A stretch of DNA of 64,000 nt from Xanthostigma xanthostigma (GCA_963575645.1 OY754470.1:49569201-49633200); one strand, 5' to 3'; shown: positions 36,917 to 48,913, counted from the first letter of the stretch. Notes: generated from the letters alone by a model not told the origin. Made by a program: numbers and translations.

Positions 36917-37327
36917 CATAATTTTATTCAACAATTGCGCGTTATTCATGTTTTAATTATAATGAGATGTTGTAAATATCTATTTATTTCTTTATAAAAA
37001 AAACTGTCAATACTAACAGCACCAAACAGCACGATTCAATGTTTTGGTTTGAGGTTAGCCGGTTATGAATAAACTCCATGTCGAAAACATTCGGCCTCTC
37101 AATTTCAGTCTCAATGGGTAACAACGGAGTTGTTGTTACCTACTATTTCGTTACGACTCAGAAAATAGTTACGTTTATTTTCATTACTCCACAATGGCCG
37201 AGCTAGTAGGAATCTTCATTGAGTTATGACAAGTAATTGTCACCAGTCGGCAAATGGCTATTTAGGGTTCGGTTTTTAAGCATGATAAAACATGAATAAC
37301 GCGCATGAGTTGAATAAAAATTATTTT
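36917..37327. mobile_element. Inverted-repeat element of about 410 bp
   Basis: Left 'taattttattcaacaattgc' and 'gcgttattcatgtttt' are mirrored at the right by 'aaaacatgaataacgcgcat' and 'gagttgaataaaaatta'. Arms are about 44 bp. An inner palindrome 'ggtaacaac..gttgttacc' is at 37117-37140. No target duplication resolved and no coding region. Confidence 0.6.
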
Positions 37328-37818
37328 AGAACTTTTGATTTCGTCTTACGAAAAGATGTTGTAAAAGAAGATACATATTTTACATAAAGTAAAAAAATTC
37401 AGTAATTCAAATTGTTGACTGATGAAAAACGAGGAATCTTCAAACGCCATCAGTCATGACAAAGGCAGCTACAAAAATGTTTTATTTTGCGGTATCCTAT
37501 ATTGCATTTGCATTAGTTCTTGTGGTGTTACAGTTGCTCTTAGTTACATTATACTCCTACTATCATAGGTTTTGAAACAGTTTTTTGTCTAGCCCAGAAC
37601 TGTATATTGTATAACCTATTCTAATCTGCAGTGTGCAAACTACATTAGGTATAATAATTCCTTTGTGTTCAGTTAAGTTGATATCGCTGTATAAATATCA
37701 TCAAACCTGGGTTTAAAAGCATACAAAACAGGCTTGTAACGCAATATCGAAATTTGGATTACAGAGTCCTTACAATATTAACATATTGATTCGTTCAATG
37801 ACAATAAATCGTTGTTAA
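37328..37818. other. No gene seen, AT-rich
   Basis: No frame, repeat partner or terminal repeat found. Confidence 0.3.
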
Positions 37819-38002
37819 AAATTCAAAAATAAATGTAGTCTATGCCACCCAGACCATAATAACGAATCGATTTACACCTTTTTTGTCCAAATTGGATGAA
37901 TAGTTTAGGGGCTACGGTGGAACATCCGTCAATACAAACATACATAGTACATAGACTGCTAAACTCATAACCCTTCCTTTTGGCTTCCCCGCAGTCGGGT
38001 AA
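37819..38002 (+). repeat. Repeat R5, tail-only copy
   Basis: Matches the 3' part of the R5 copies at 13.8 and 46.5 kb ('tcaaaaataaatgtagtcta', 'gctaaactcataacccttcc', 'gcagtcgggtaaaaa') without the foldback part. The minus-strand 62-codon frame is accidental. Confidence 0.7.
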
Positions 38003-38325
38003 AAAAGACAAATTCTAAAAAGTACAACTCATAAATCGCATAACTAGCTGTATGAAAATACAGTACGTGTGTTACTAACGACATATTCAATAAACAGATC
38101 CAAGTTATGAAAGACTATTTTTACTATTAGTAACTATTTTAATTTTTTGTCAGAAATTCGCTGCACAAATGAAATGTCAAAATTTGGAAAATATACTGAA
38201 AATGAAGTGTATAAATGCTTTTTTGTCAGGAACGTAATGGTATTACGACTGTTAAAACTAGCTGGCACTCGTTTTAAACATACTTTCAAACTCGTCGTAA
38301 TATAAAACATCACTAAAATATACAA

Positions 38326-39026
38326 TACAGATTGTATCAAATCAAAACGGTCCATAGAACATTCTGTGTGTAAGACAGAGACGATATATAAAGCAGTAAG
38401 TAAGAATGAGATAAATGATCGCTAATAGTTACTGTGGTTACGTAAATAAATAATTACGTACACTGTAAATCTTTTCACCAATTTATCAATTAAAACAACT
38501 AAACTGTAATATTAATTCGTATTAGATTTATATCTGATACAAAAGTTTTAACAATACTTTTAATAATTAATTTATTAAATGTTCAAAAAGACCTTCACGT
38601 TCTGCCAAACAATATCCTAATCGATTATTATAAATATTTTCCCTCACATTGGCTAACATCTCATGGTCAACGGACTGACATGCATTGGAAATCTGTATTT
38701 TCAATTCGTTCAAATCATTAGCTCTATTTTCTTGAAAGCCATAAATTTTGGATTTTACAAATCCCCATAATTTAATTATTTGGATTTTTTCCCGAAAAGT
38801 ATAAATAGTCATTTTATCAATAATTTCACTAGTGAATACTGACATTTGATAAAATTGTGATTTTTACTGTAGAAAACAAAGATTATATTATCAGATTGTA
38901 TAACCACAGTAACTATTAGCGATCATTTATCTCATTCTTACTTACTGTTTTAGTGCTTTATATAATATCGTCTATGTCTTACACACAGAATGTTCTATGA
39001 ACCGTTTCGATTTGATACAATCTGTA
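38326..39026. mobile_element. Mariner-like element, internally deleted, with long terminal repeats
   Basis: TA at 38326-38327 and 39025-39026 brackets inverted ends of about 115-125 bp: left 'cagattgtatcaaatcaaaa', right complement 'cagattgtatcaaatcgaaa', both continuing through 'catagaacattctgtgtgta' and 'gatcgctaatagttactgtg'. The arms differ by only a few substitutions and one small insertion. TA target, size (about 0.7 kb) and the transposase remnant inside place it in Tc1/mariner. Confidence 0.85.
38567..38845 (-). CDS. Deleted mariner-like transposase, N- and C-terminal pieces fused in frame
   Basis: An intact 92-codon frame lies between the two long inverted ends. Residues 1 to about 26 (including MTIYTFREKIQIIKL) look like the start of the N-terminal helix-turn-helix of Tc1/mariner transposases. 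From about residue 27 on (LWGFVKSKIYGF...DLNELKIQISNAC......RENIYNNRLGYCLAEREGLFEHLI) it reads as the extreme C-terminus that follows the last catalytic acidic residue. Full proteins are about 340 residues, so the catalytic DDE/D region is missing. It therefore cannot transpose DNA, but could be made as a small DNA-binding peptide. The ATG is at 38845-38843 and the stop TAA at 38569-38567. Confidence 0.65.
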   Translation of the reverse strand: MSVFTSEIIDKMTIYTFREKIQIIKLWGFVKSKIYGFQENRANDLNELKIQISNACQSVDHEMLANVRENIYNNRLGYCLAEREGLFEHLIN

Positions 39027-39624
39027 AACATTCCACTATTTTAGATGTAAAAAACAAACTAGTACGTTTCTGATAGTAAGCGCTTTGTCTGGGCTCTTGA
39101 TAGCTATATATTGCAGGTATTATATAACATATCGCACTATAGAGTTAGTGTGTTTAAACAGTTGGTAGTATTCGCAGTGGCGATGAGTGACAGCTCGCGG
39201 ATTTCAAGTGGAAAGATAAACCCGGGATTTGCTTTCAAATGAATCAGTTCAAGCGGTTTTTGTATTTTAGTTAGCTTTTGTGCTTTGTTTACACGAAGTT
39301 ATGTCCAGCACTTCGTGTTTTTCAGCGTATAATATACCTGAGACCACAAAACAAAATCGCCCATGTAAAACTTTAGTTTGTTTTTGTTAAATTTTTTATT
39401 TGAAGAGTGTAGAGGATGAAAGATCAGAGAGAAAAATGTTCACAGTAATTGATAAATTACAAATAAATGACAAATAATATGAAAATTACCGTATTTAAAA
39501 TTTTTTATAATATATACAAATTTATTTTTTTATTAAAACTATTTTTTCTCAAAGTATATTTTTAACCTTTGTTTGATTTTATAAGTTATGTAATTTGTAC
39601 ATATTCTGAAAAATTGCATCGACT
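39027..39624. other. No gene seen
   Basis: Unique DNA; 39165-39250 is somewhat GC-richer but has no frame. Confidence 0.3.
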
Positions 39625-39761
39625 TTAGGCCTAGCACACATGAAGAGCGTCAACGCGCGTTGGTCCAACGCGCGTTTACAATTTCTATACAATTGTATAG
39701 AAACTGTAAACGCGCGTTGGGCCAACGCGCGTTGAACGCCTCTCATATAAACTAGGCCTTA
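39625..39761. mobile_element. TTA-flanked palindromic element with CpG-rich arms
   Basis: TTA at 39625-39627 and 39759-39761 flanks ends 'ggcctag'/'ctaggcc'. Each arm holds 'aacgcgcgttgg.ccaacgcg' and 'cgtt', itself a palindrome, so AACGCGCGTT appears four times (39652, 39666, 39708 with partial, 39723). The centre is 'ctatacaattgtatag'. The end sequence AGGCC/GGCC with TTA or TAA resembles the 1.7-kb element, so a PIF/Harbinger-type origin is likely. Confidence 0.75.
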
Positions 39762-41473
39762 AAACCAAAAAAATTACAAAGATTTCACCTTGATGTTTTA
39801 TGCCTTGCACTCGTTTTAATAATTTCTGTAGCGCCTACCCAAGATTTGTAGACACACAGGTTACCTCGTTCCATGAATGGTGTCAGGTTGGAGACCGTTC
39901 ATATTTTTATCAACAGCGCGATAACAATTGAACTAGTTACCCTCGGTGTCTACCAACCTTGGTAAATATCCACTTAAATTGCGCTTACTATATATTATAT
40001 AGTATTACGTTAGTTTATTTGACATTGTCAAGTACGGTTGGGTATTACAGGCAAATACAAGATCGCTTCTTTTTATTTTAGTTGGAAAATTTGATAAACG
40101 TGGTTATTTTTATCACACGAAATAATAATTTATATGGAAAAATATCAGTGAATTAAGTTTTTGTATTAAATTAAGTCTTCAAATTTGTTTACATGCAAAT
40201 TATGTGGCAAAATTTTTATGTTTTCTGTGTTTATGCTATAAAACATCACTTAATTTGTTGTAAACACGTTTTTTTTTATAAAAAAGTGTCTTATAAAGTT
40301 ATAAAATGGATATCTGCTAATAGACGTGCTCCTTGAAAAATAGGTAAATTATTCTTTAATTTTTATAACTTTCTTAACTTAAATTTTCGAATTTTACAAA
40401 CTGTCAGATTTAACCGGGCGTCATTTATAGAGTGATTATAAACTACAGATGCTCGACAAGATTATTTGTGAGCATTAGTGAGGAAACACAGATTTACCGC
40501 TGTCAACTTCCAGAATGTTTTTTTTTTAATTTTCCGACTAAATTTTTTTTTAATATTTTAGATTTTTCACATAAAAAACATATAATCCCAAATTTTCAGC
40601 CTCCCTGCATTTTCCAGTATTTTTTAATTTAATAATTTGTTTACATTCATGACTCATTAAATATGTATTTTAAGTATTTCAATTATAGTGAATAAAAGAT
40701 TTTATTCAAGAAATATATTTTGCTAGCAAAGTCTGTGGCAGAACAACCTCTGCCTACTGGGTTTGCTAGTATTATATATTGTATATTTCTAAGGCGACGA
40801 ATAGAATTTGGAATTATAAATTATGGTTAGTGCCTCATCTTCCATTCGAGTAACTTTTTTAAGTTTTAAAATATTGAAATGAATTTTCGTCATTTATTTT
40901 TAACTGGCAATGCCGCGTCCATTTTCTATCACTGTGATATAGCTGTTGTTATGTCTGTTTATTTAAAATCTCCCATATATAAATATATGTGCTTAGAGCT
41001 TTCAACTCGTACGTGGTTTGTTTTAAAAAGCTACACAGCACGGTTTGTTTGTACAAAGAATACATAAATAAATGTACGCTTCAAATAAAAATCTCACATT
41101 TTGTTGAAACCATAAGTACGAATATTATGGCGAAGCGTCGAACTAAGCAAGGTAGAACTGATAGGAATTTGAGGTAATAACTCATAAATGACAGATAAAT
41201 TGTAGATTTTAAACCCTCACTACATATTTTAAAACAACGCCTGTCTGTCTGTTTGTCTAAACGCGTTAAACTCAAAAACTATCGAATGGATTTTCATACG
41301 GACGGAGTGATTCAAGAGAAGTTTATGTGTATAATTCATTAATGTTTTGTGTAAATTGGTTGAAATATGACGATGATTGTTGAAGATGGAAAAAATCAAG
41401 CCGACTGAAAGCTTTCATCGAAAGCGCTGCCTAATCGCTTTGAAATATAACAAAATAATGTATGGTGGAATTG
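39762..41473. other. No gene seen, AT-rich
   Basis: Short frames (40432-40632, 40879-41067, 40989-41177) show no domain. 41228-41320 resembles a retroposon head ('gtctgtctgtttgtctaaac', 'ctcaaaaactatcgaatgga'). Confidence 0.3.
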
Positions 41474-41554
41474 TTCTTCTTTTGCAACGTAAGCTGACGA
41501 AAAAACGGTGGCTATGTACAAATTCGATCGAAGCCGAACCAGGCTACTAGTAAT
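41474..41554 (+). repeat. Repeat R6, 3' fragment
   Basis: 'ttgcaacgtaagctgacgaa' to 'gccgaaccaggctactagta' corresponds to the end of the plus-strand R6 copy at 56.3 kb. Confidence 0.55.
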
Positions 41555-41861
41555 TTAATATTTGTAACCACTTTTCAGACGAATCCGATTTATTAATAAA
41601 TTATAGTTTCGAGACATTTAAAATGCCATAAAGTTAAAAGATTTTATAAGCAAAAATGGTCATGGCAGGACCTCTACTATTGTACCGTAAGAATAGATTT
41701 TATTCAGCCAAAGTTCGTTTTGAAATATAATTTGTTCGTATACACATTTTATGTTAATTGCCACTTGATGTTTAATATTATGAGTTTGAAAAAATCCGTT
41801 CGAAAACGCACCGAAAATGAAATCGCAAAGAAAGATCTCATTACTATTTTATGAAATACTA

Positions 41862-42106
41862 GCATGCCAGCCCGGTTTTTCCCGAATTTGTAGATTACCA
41901 TCGTGTTGTCGTCGACTTGCTTTGCAAAATCGGTCTCCACGAAAAGTGTTTTTATTTTAACGCGATAATATATTATAGCCTATGTCCATTCTGAAGGTCC
42001 ATTCTAAATATTGGTGAATTTTTTTTTAAATCGGATGAGTAGTTTCGGAGATTACCTCCTACATCCAAAGCTACAAACTTTACCTCTTTATTATATTAGT
42101 ACAGAT
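41862..42106 (-). repeat. Dispersed repeat R6, copy 2
   Basis: Same orientation as 17055-17304. It includes 'gccagcccggtttttcccga', 'ggtctccacgaaaagtg' and 'tttattttaacgcgataata', and ends 'attatattagtacagat'. A 63-codon minus frame just upstream is accidental. Confidence 0.75.
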
Positions 42107-42328
42107 CTATGATCATTCTTGCTTTGTATATTGAATTTTCATTAATCCTGTCTGATGCAATGTGCAATGTGATTTAATTTTCTATATTTCTTTTGTTTCA
42201 GGTAAGTGCTTCCAATACTTATAGGATCTGACGCTGTGGTAAATACGTTCAAACAGTGAGTAATATTTTCAATACAGGGTGTAATAATAATGGATTTGTT
42301 TCTCATAATATACGAGTTTGTAGTCATT

Positions 42329-42471
42329 GTTGCTATTCTGTCTGGTAAACCTAAAACTGTACAGTGCTGTTAATTTTTTCACTTTTTAACAAATTTAACA
42401 TCAAACAATCTAAAAGTGAGACATAAATTTAACAACGCTGTTAATTTTAACATTGAACAAACAGAATAGCG
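42329..42471. mobile_element. Small inverted-repeat element
   Basis: 'gctattctgtctggtaaacc' on the left is mirrored by 'gaacaaacagaatagc' on the right; arms of about 50 bp are diverged but include 'gctgttaatttt' in both. No clear target duplication. Confidence 0.5.
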
Positions 42472-43449
42472 CCATTTGCATTTAGAAGTTGTAGAAAATA
42501 TGCATCTTAAAAACTTTCTTCTGTCTTTTAAGTAATTTTTGAAGTTTCTTTAAAATTTAAAGACATTATAGTATTGCAATTAAAAGTATAATCAAAACGA
42601 AAAAAATATATTAAAAAAATATTAACTATTGCGTAATACATTTTAGACATTACGGCTTGGAATCAATCCATTTTGTATCCGGGCGAAGCCGCTTTCGATA
42701 CTTATATAGATTTCAAATAAATGGTAAAAATTGCTATCAAATCCGATTTTTCTGATCCTGCGCTAAAATAACTTATGAACGGTTTCTTATACCATTTTCA
42801 GATATAAATCTATATTTAAGATTTGTTTTCAACCAAACGAAGATCTCCCATTAAACGAAATCATATTCTTAATTTTTGATATCAGGAACCCAGCATGTCT
42901 TGATAGCTCAATGTAGCATCCTGTATACGCATATTGCACTCGCGTAATGCTTCTGAACGCCTATTATTGAAGACCGTGGTTATTACACAAAGCAGAACGA
43001 CGCAACGTCGATGGCGATTAAATGAAATTATATGCCGTGAGTTGAAATTTTACACGTGTTCTATTATAAGTTACTTTTAACTCTGTGACTCAATACTTTA
43101 CTATGCTACGGATTTTATAATGTTTTATGCACTGGTTTTATAATACGTCAAAGTATTACGGTTTATTCAACGTGGTTTTGACGCAAATTTTAATAACACA
43201 TACTTTTCTTTATTTAAATCGATATATTTATGAAACTGTGAGTACATCATTTTTTGTGCTATTTTTCCTTCAAAACAACATTTTTCTAAGTATTTTTATC
43301 ATTATTTAACATGAAAATCGATTGTTATTTATTTTTTAGTGTTCTACATAATAAAAAATTCGTCGGCATGAAACTTCTTGTGTCTAAAAAAGCTGTAACA
43401 AGAAGTTAAAATCTAAAATCATTATCAACTGAGATTTTCTGACGATGCA
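42472..43449. other. No gene seen
   Basis: AT-rich unique DNA. 42660-42710 ('tgtatccgggcgaagccgct') is a retroposon tail fragment. A 60-codon plus frame at 43127-43309 is not convincing. Confidence 0.3.
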
Positions 43450-43871
43450 ATTTGTATAGGGTTGCCAGACCCTAAAATACAAAAACCGGACTCGTCGCTG
43501 TATTAGGTCGGACATTTTCTTACAAAATTAACAACATTCAACAAGCAGTCCTACCTACCTCTCATCATTAATTGTACCTATTTATACCCATGATATTGAT
43601 GAAGTGAAAAATGTTTTTTGTATAAACTATTAGTAGATAAATTAAAAAAACAAAAAACAAATAAATACAGCTCTGTTTTAACAAAATACAAAAAACTAAA
43701 CTTTTCTTTAACCAAATCAAAAATATATTCATTCTTTTGGACAAAAAACAAAAAGATCTTTATTATAAAATAACAATATCAAACTCTTGAAGAATTTCAA
43801 AAAGTCCATAATTAAAAGTAGACAGACCAGAAGTCTAACAGAAGCCGGACACCTTGCAACCCTAGTTCTAT
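43450..43871. mobile_element. hAT-like non-autonomous element
   Basis: The element (43458-43863) starts 'agggttgccagaccc' and ends 'ggacaccttgcaaccct'; the ends are inverted repeats of about 12-15 bp, with a subterminal 'ccggac' pair. The flanks ATTTGTAT and AGTTCTAT agree at 6 of 8 positions. The interior is A-rich and non-coding. Confidence 0.55.
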
Positions 43872-44231
43872 AACTCATCGAGTAACTCAAGGGGCATGTA
43901 TCCCCCTTGACGGCGCCACTGGTCTATGTAGGTAGGTAATGAATACGTGACACAAATGTCAGGTTAAATAAAACGGTTGTTCAGAACACGCGAATTGCTA
44001 ATACAATTCGCGACAACGATATAATTTTTATTGTGATACGGTTATATCTTTTACGGTCGATCAAACGAGGCCGATTCTCTGGAGACCCCGGTGTCTCATG
44101 GCTATGTGCACATGCATTTTATACCAAAATCCGAGGCACAACTATAGCTATGCGCAAAATAGCTATTTAAATACAACTTTTAGATTAAAAACAGTAGTTA
44201 AACACTACGGCCCTTAAAATATATGATGTAC
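43872..44231. other. No gene seen
   Basis: 43885-43930 ('caaggggcatgtatccccct', 'tgacggcgccactgg') looks like a repeat fragment; the rest is unique. Confidence 0.3.
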
Positions 44232-44483
44232 CAGCGGTCCCGCCCGGTTTCACCCGGGTGCAAAAGAACGAATAGGGGGAGGGACACAAGTACGCACGTT
44301 CATCTTAGTTTACCAAAATGAATGTTGGGTCCAAATATCATGATTTTCGGAGTTACCGTTCAAAAGTTCTTGTCGGACGGACAAATTTTGAGTCACATAT
44401 TTTTGCGACATTTTTCATAGCCTTACTCGATAAATGGGCTATCAAACAAAAAAAAATTTCTGCCTTATAATATATTAGTATAA
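44232..44483 (-). repeat. Dispersed repeat R3, minus copy
   Basis: Complement of 6272-6610: 'ggtcccgcccggtttcaccc', 'caaaagaacgaatagggg', 'gttaccgttcaaaagttctt', ending 'aatatattagtata'. Confidence 0.65.
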
Positions 44484-45954
44484 ATTAACACCAAAACGGA
44501 CAGCGAAAGATTTTTAGAAGCTGCACTGAAGTTGTTATTAACAATAACATATTGGTAACTGTTATTTTATATAATAGTTAAGTTGTGGAGACAATTACAA
44601 AATATGTAATGAATAGACTTGGTATCAAGTTAGTTTTTTATTCAAAAATTAATGTAAATCGAGCTTTAAGTCAATAATGGCCGTCATTGTAAAAGGCTTA
44701 CGCTTTTATAATTAGAAGCGTCGACTGTAGCAACTACACGATGTGCGACTGCAAGGTTTGTAATTTAAGACTATAAAGTCTTAAAATAGGTGTACGTAAC
44801 ATTTAGCTCAATGTTAGCCTGTGATAACGAACTCATATACGCTTACGTACAGGTCACATAACGTAGCATGAGGCCACTGCACAATAGGCTAGTTTTGCCA
44901 CTAGATTTCTTGCCAGATTTAACTGGCAGTTACCAAGTGCGGGTGTTTGGTGATATAAATAAACGCTCATATCTCCAAAACTCAACGTTATACAGGGTTG
45001 CGAATGATCGGAATCGATTCAGCTTGACTTTTTCTATAAGTCCGGTTAATATAAAACCGGTCAAAAATCGTTTAGTGTCTTAAAAAGTTGCATTTTTGCA
45101 AAACGCATGAAAACATGAAACGATTTTCGATATTTGGAAAAATATAAAAATTTCTCCGATATGCTTAATGTTGACGTGTCTTATAGAAACAAGTACGCTG
45201 AATCGATTATGCCTAAGCACAAAGTCGTATCTCGATTAGTTTAGACGCTATGACGGTTTAAAGTGAATAAAAATTTAAACAGTTGAAAAATCCATAAGTT
45301 TTTTAAAAAACCGTTATAATTTACTTTTTCAGGCTAAGCCAGATCCGGCCGCTAGTGGAAATAAAATTGAAAGTACTTAGAATGGAAAAACAAAAGTGTA
45401 CAGATACGAACAATCCGGTCGCTCTCTGTATGAAATTGCCCTTAAAAACGAGTGCAATATTCGCCTGCAAGTTTCAAGTGTCCAAGCTACGTTACGGAAC
45501 CTGTAGTTAGGTGACATTAGAGATGCAGATTATTAGCATAAAATATTCGTTTATTATGTCGCATGACGTATCTTATTTTTAGTTTTTGTATACAGTTTAC
45601 AGCCGACTGCTAATTAGCATAAATGAAAACAAAAGTTTCGTTTCAAAGTTTTAATTTTTTTCTTCTTTTTTGTCACAAAAACTACGTGGATACGTTTTAA
45701 GATTGTAAAATTTAAATAAATATATAAACGAAAACAAGAGATTATAATGTGGAGGTTGTTATTAATTAAAGAGCGTTTTCTTGCGGCTTCGCTTGCGCCA
45801 ACGTTGATTTTTAGATTATACAATAACTTCTTTTTCTTGAAACGCATTGATATGTATATATTATTTTAGTTTAACAAATTTCATAAATCAACACATATTT
45901 ACAGTTTTGAATTATTTTAACATTTTACAAGTTTTTATAATAATATAATATATC
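44484..45954. other. No gene seen
   Basis: Short frames at 44868-45083 and 45614-45847 (the latter lysine-rich from AT-rich DNA) show no domain. Confidence 0.3.
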
Positions 45955-46235
45955 TATCTATATATTATAAAAATCTCGTGTCACAATTTTGCCCGCGCTA
46001 ATCTTTTAAACCACTGAACCGATTTTAATTGAATTATGTAAATGAGTCTTGCTTGGTGCAACTTGCGCTATAGGATACCTAGTATTTATTAAATAGTTTG
46101 TACAAAATTACGATGTTTTGTAAAAATAAACTGTTTTAGTAACACGTAGCGACATCAAAGCTATTAGTTCAGAAGCAAACAAAAAAAGAACCATTTTAGT
46201 ACTGCAAGTAGCGACATCTGACGGAATTCACTTGT
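45955..46235 (+). repeat. Dispersed repeat R8, copy 2
   Basis: Inverted relative to 31710-32104: 'gcccgcgctaatcttttaaa', 'ccactgaaccgattttaatt', 'gtagcgacatctgacggaat'. Confidence 0.65.
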
Positions 46236-46486
46236 GAAAAATAAAATCGATAAAATACGCGCTTTGCATTTTTACAAATTGTAACGAAAACCATGAATTT
46301 TTATTTGTTGTAGAGTATTGACGCTTGAAAACTAAGCCCAAGAATCTCTAATTACAATAAATTAAATTAAACATCTCGAAACATCCATGCGCGGATGTAG
46401 GATTCCAACACCCTACACTTATATTTAAAAGTTTGCGTTCTAACCGGAAAACCGTGGATATCGAAAAAAATAAGTTCAAAAAGTAA

Positions 46487-46957
46487 AACCCGATTACTGA
46501 AAAGTATGAAACAAGAAAATATTCTCATCTAAGGATGCCGTGGTCATATGCCACCTACCCTAACAAAACATTTTAACAGTAGTAAGCGGTCATAAGCTCT
46601 AGGGGCCTCATATATATGAGATGGCATACGACCACGGCTATCCTCAGTTGAGAATATTTTCTTGTTTCATACTTTTCAGTAGTCGGGTTTTAATTTTTGA
46701 ACTTATTTTTTATGTAAATTATTTTTTTTAACTTATTTTATATATGTTTTTAATTTGCTCTCCTCTGGGACCAAAATGCAAAAATAAATGTAGCCTGTGT
46801 TATCGGGACCATAATAACAAATCGATTGACACCTTATTTATCAAAATCGGATGAATATTTTAGGCGCTACGGTGGAACATTCGTAAATACAAATATACAT
46901 ACATAGACTGCTAAACTCATAACCTTTCCATTTGACTTCGCCGTAGTCAGGTAATAA
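46487..46957 (+). repeat. Foldback-plus-tail repeat R5, copy 2
   Basis: Full copy with arms 'tgaaacaagaaaatattctc' and 'gagaatattttcttgtttca' (perfect here), a second inverted pair 'aggatgccgtggtcatatg'/'catacgaccacggctatcct', then the R5 tail ending 'cgccgtagtcaggtaataa'. Better preserved as a foldback than copy 1. Confidence 0.75.
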
Positions 46958-47534
46958 AAATATGAATTGATTTAAAGCAGTATGTTAGAGTTTCGAATGT
47001 GTTGATGTTACAAAACTGAGTCAATTCTTACATCGATAAATAGCTTGCCTCACGCAGATCCTATACGATGGTAATTTAACCAAATTTAGGGTGTCGGTAC
47101 GTGTTAGTGTTTTTGAGATATTTTCTTTTTACGATTCTCTTATCGTATTATTGTCTCTGTCGCGCACATTTTACCCCTGTTTAGTCTGTCTCTTTAACTA
47201 TTTCGTGGCTTTGCAGCTAATACAAATCTTGACTGTTCAAGCATTGCTCCTAAATCCTAAACACATACAATCGGGAAATGTGTTTAATGTGGTACATTGT
47301 GCTTTTTATGCACGAGAAAAAGTGTCATAGTTCAAGAAATTAGGTTTAGTGATAATACAGGAGATAGGTGTGTGTTTAAAAGCTTTTAAAATACCTTACC
47401 GATTTGAACGAAATTTATTACACATATTGAAATTCAACGCCTCGTTAATTTATATAAATACCAGAGATATGTCACTTTTTGAGATATTCTGAGTTTTTAT
47501 ATTATTTGTTTTATTTTGTATAAAATATTAGTGG
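46958..47534. other. No gene seen
   Basis: A 79-codon plus frame (47091-47330) is cysteine/valine/leucine-rich without a recognisable domain or splice context. Confidence 0.3.
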
Positions 47535-48085
47535 AAATTGTTCTATATCAATGAATGAGAAAAAAAGAAATGATTTTAGTTTTGAGTACCTACATTTTTG
47601 AAAAATTGAATTTCGAAAGTTTTAAATTTTAATTCGTGAGTTAAAACAACATCACTATCAGCCGGCTGATGTTGTTTTAACTCACGAATTAAAATTTAAA
47701 ACTTTCAATATTTAATTTTTCAAAAATGTACTCAAAACTAAAATCATTTCTTTTTCTCTCATTCAATGGGCGTGTTTAACCGAAGTAACTACTTAGTAAA
47801 CTTAGTAAGCCAGTTAGCATAAAAAAATTAAAATCTTACAAGCTGACTATAGCGCTTTTCGGCCAGGACAGACTTATTGGCTTAACGTAACACAAAACAC
47901 CATTTGTCTGTTTTGTTTACATCAACAATAAGTAAAATGGCGTCTTATATTAAGCCATGCTTACTGCGTTAGCACTTATTTTATGTCCCGGCCGAAAATT
48001 TTACAAGCATAGTGAGTGACTTACTAGATTTAGTAAGTACTTACTTCGGCCAAACACGCCCAATGATATAGAACAATTTTCATTA
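47535..48085. repeat. Foldback repeat, interrupted in its right arm
   Basis: Left arm from 'ggaaattgttctatatcaat' through 'ttttaaattttaattcgtga' and 'gttaaaacaacatcac' is mirrored after a central 'cagccggctg' (47659-47668). The right arm is split at 47767 by a later insertion and resumes at 48062 with 'aatgatatagaacaatttt'. Arms are about 125 bp. Confidence 0.75.
47765..48064. mobile_element. Inverted-repeat element flanked by AAT
   Basis: The element (47768-48061) has ends 'gggcgtgtttaaccgaagta' and, complemented, 'gggcgtgtttggccgaagta', with inverted homology through 'actta.taaa' for about 45 bp. AAT flanks both sides (47765-47767, 48062-48064), and excision restores the foldback arm. Superfamily undecided. 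Interior non-coding. Confidence 0.75.
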
Positions 48086-48799
48086 TGAAATACAACTAAA
48101 ATTTGATTAGTCTTAAAACTTTACAGATTTAATCTGATGATATATTATGTATACGAAAGCTGCTCATTAAACGAAAGTGTTTTAACATACTTCTGATATA
48201 TTTTTTGGAATTAGTTTCCCCACACATTTAAGATACATAAGTTATTCCAAAATTCCTCACCGTTTTTGTCAAATATCTATTTGTGGCAAAAAAAATTAAT
48301 TAATCGACATTTATCAAACCGTTTAGACGAAGCCGAGAGTTAGCAGCCAAACGTGCAGAAAATTTTGTTCAGTATTGAATATCAACTATAATAACAATTA
48401 TTATTTCTTTTTTTTTATTTAGAAAATAATATAAAGAAACTAAAACAAATAAATATATACATAATTAAGGTTGAAATAAAAATAAAAATGTGTGCATCAA
48501 CTGCTGTGGAGTATTATTTCTTAGTTTTCCAAATAATCTTCTTTCGGTGTTTGGCAGTCTTATTATACTTTTATAAAGTGCATAGTGATTTCGTAATCAT
48601 CCGTACACAAGACGTGTATATGCGTAGTGTTTGAAATAATGCAGGTACCGAATATTCCCAGCAGCCGAAACGGTCGGAAATTTCATTACACCGCATCCGA
48701 ATACCTGCTCTATATTTCAATAGCACATAATATTTTGATTACGTTTAATACCACAATTCGATTTCATATATCCCGAGTACTTTAACCAAAGCGGCGCAT
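48086..48799. other. No gene seen, AT-rich
   Basis: No recognised element. 48655-48720 is GC-richer but short. Confidence 0.3.
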
Positions 48800-48912
48800 T
48801 TTTAAAATAGTACGTATAATTCTGTTCAAATGAGGGTAAATAAAAATAAACGCATTTCCTGTCAACTCTGTTTTTTAATACAAATATTAAGAGCACTGTG
48901 GTTGAAACAAAA
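48800..48912 (-). repeat. Fragment related to the F3 tail
   Basis: The complement reads 'gtttcaaccacagtgctctt' and 'aatatttgtatta', matching the right tail of the F3 copy at 18040-18070. It directly abuts R1 copy B. Confidence 0.5.
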
Positions 48913-48913
48913 A

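Noticed and set aside
42890..42990. 'tagctcaatgtagc' A-box-like word
   Set aside because: No B box at tRNA distance and no cloverleaf.
46395..46455. tRNA-like sequence on the minus strand
   Set aside because: A 'gttggaatcct' B-box-like word and 'ttagaacgc' are present, but no stem closes and spacing is poor.
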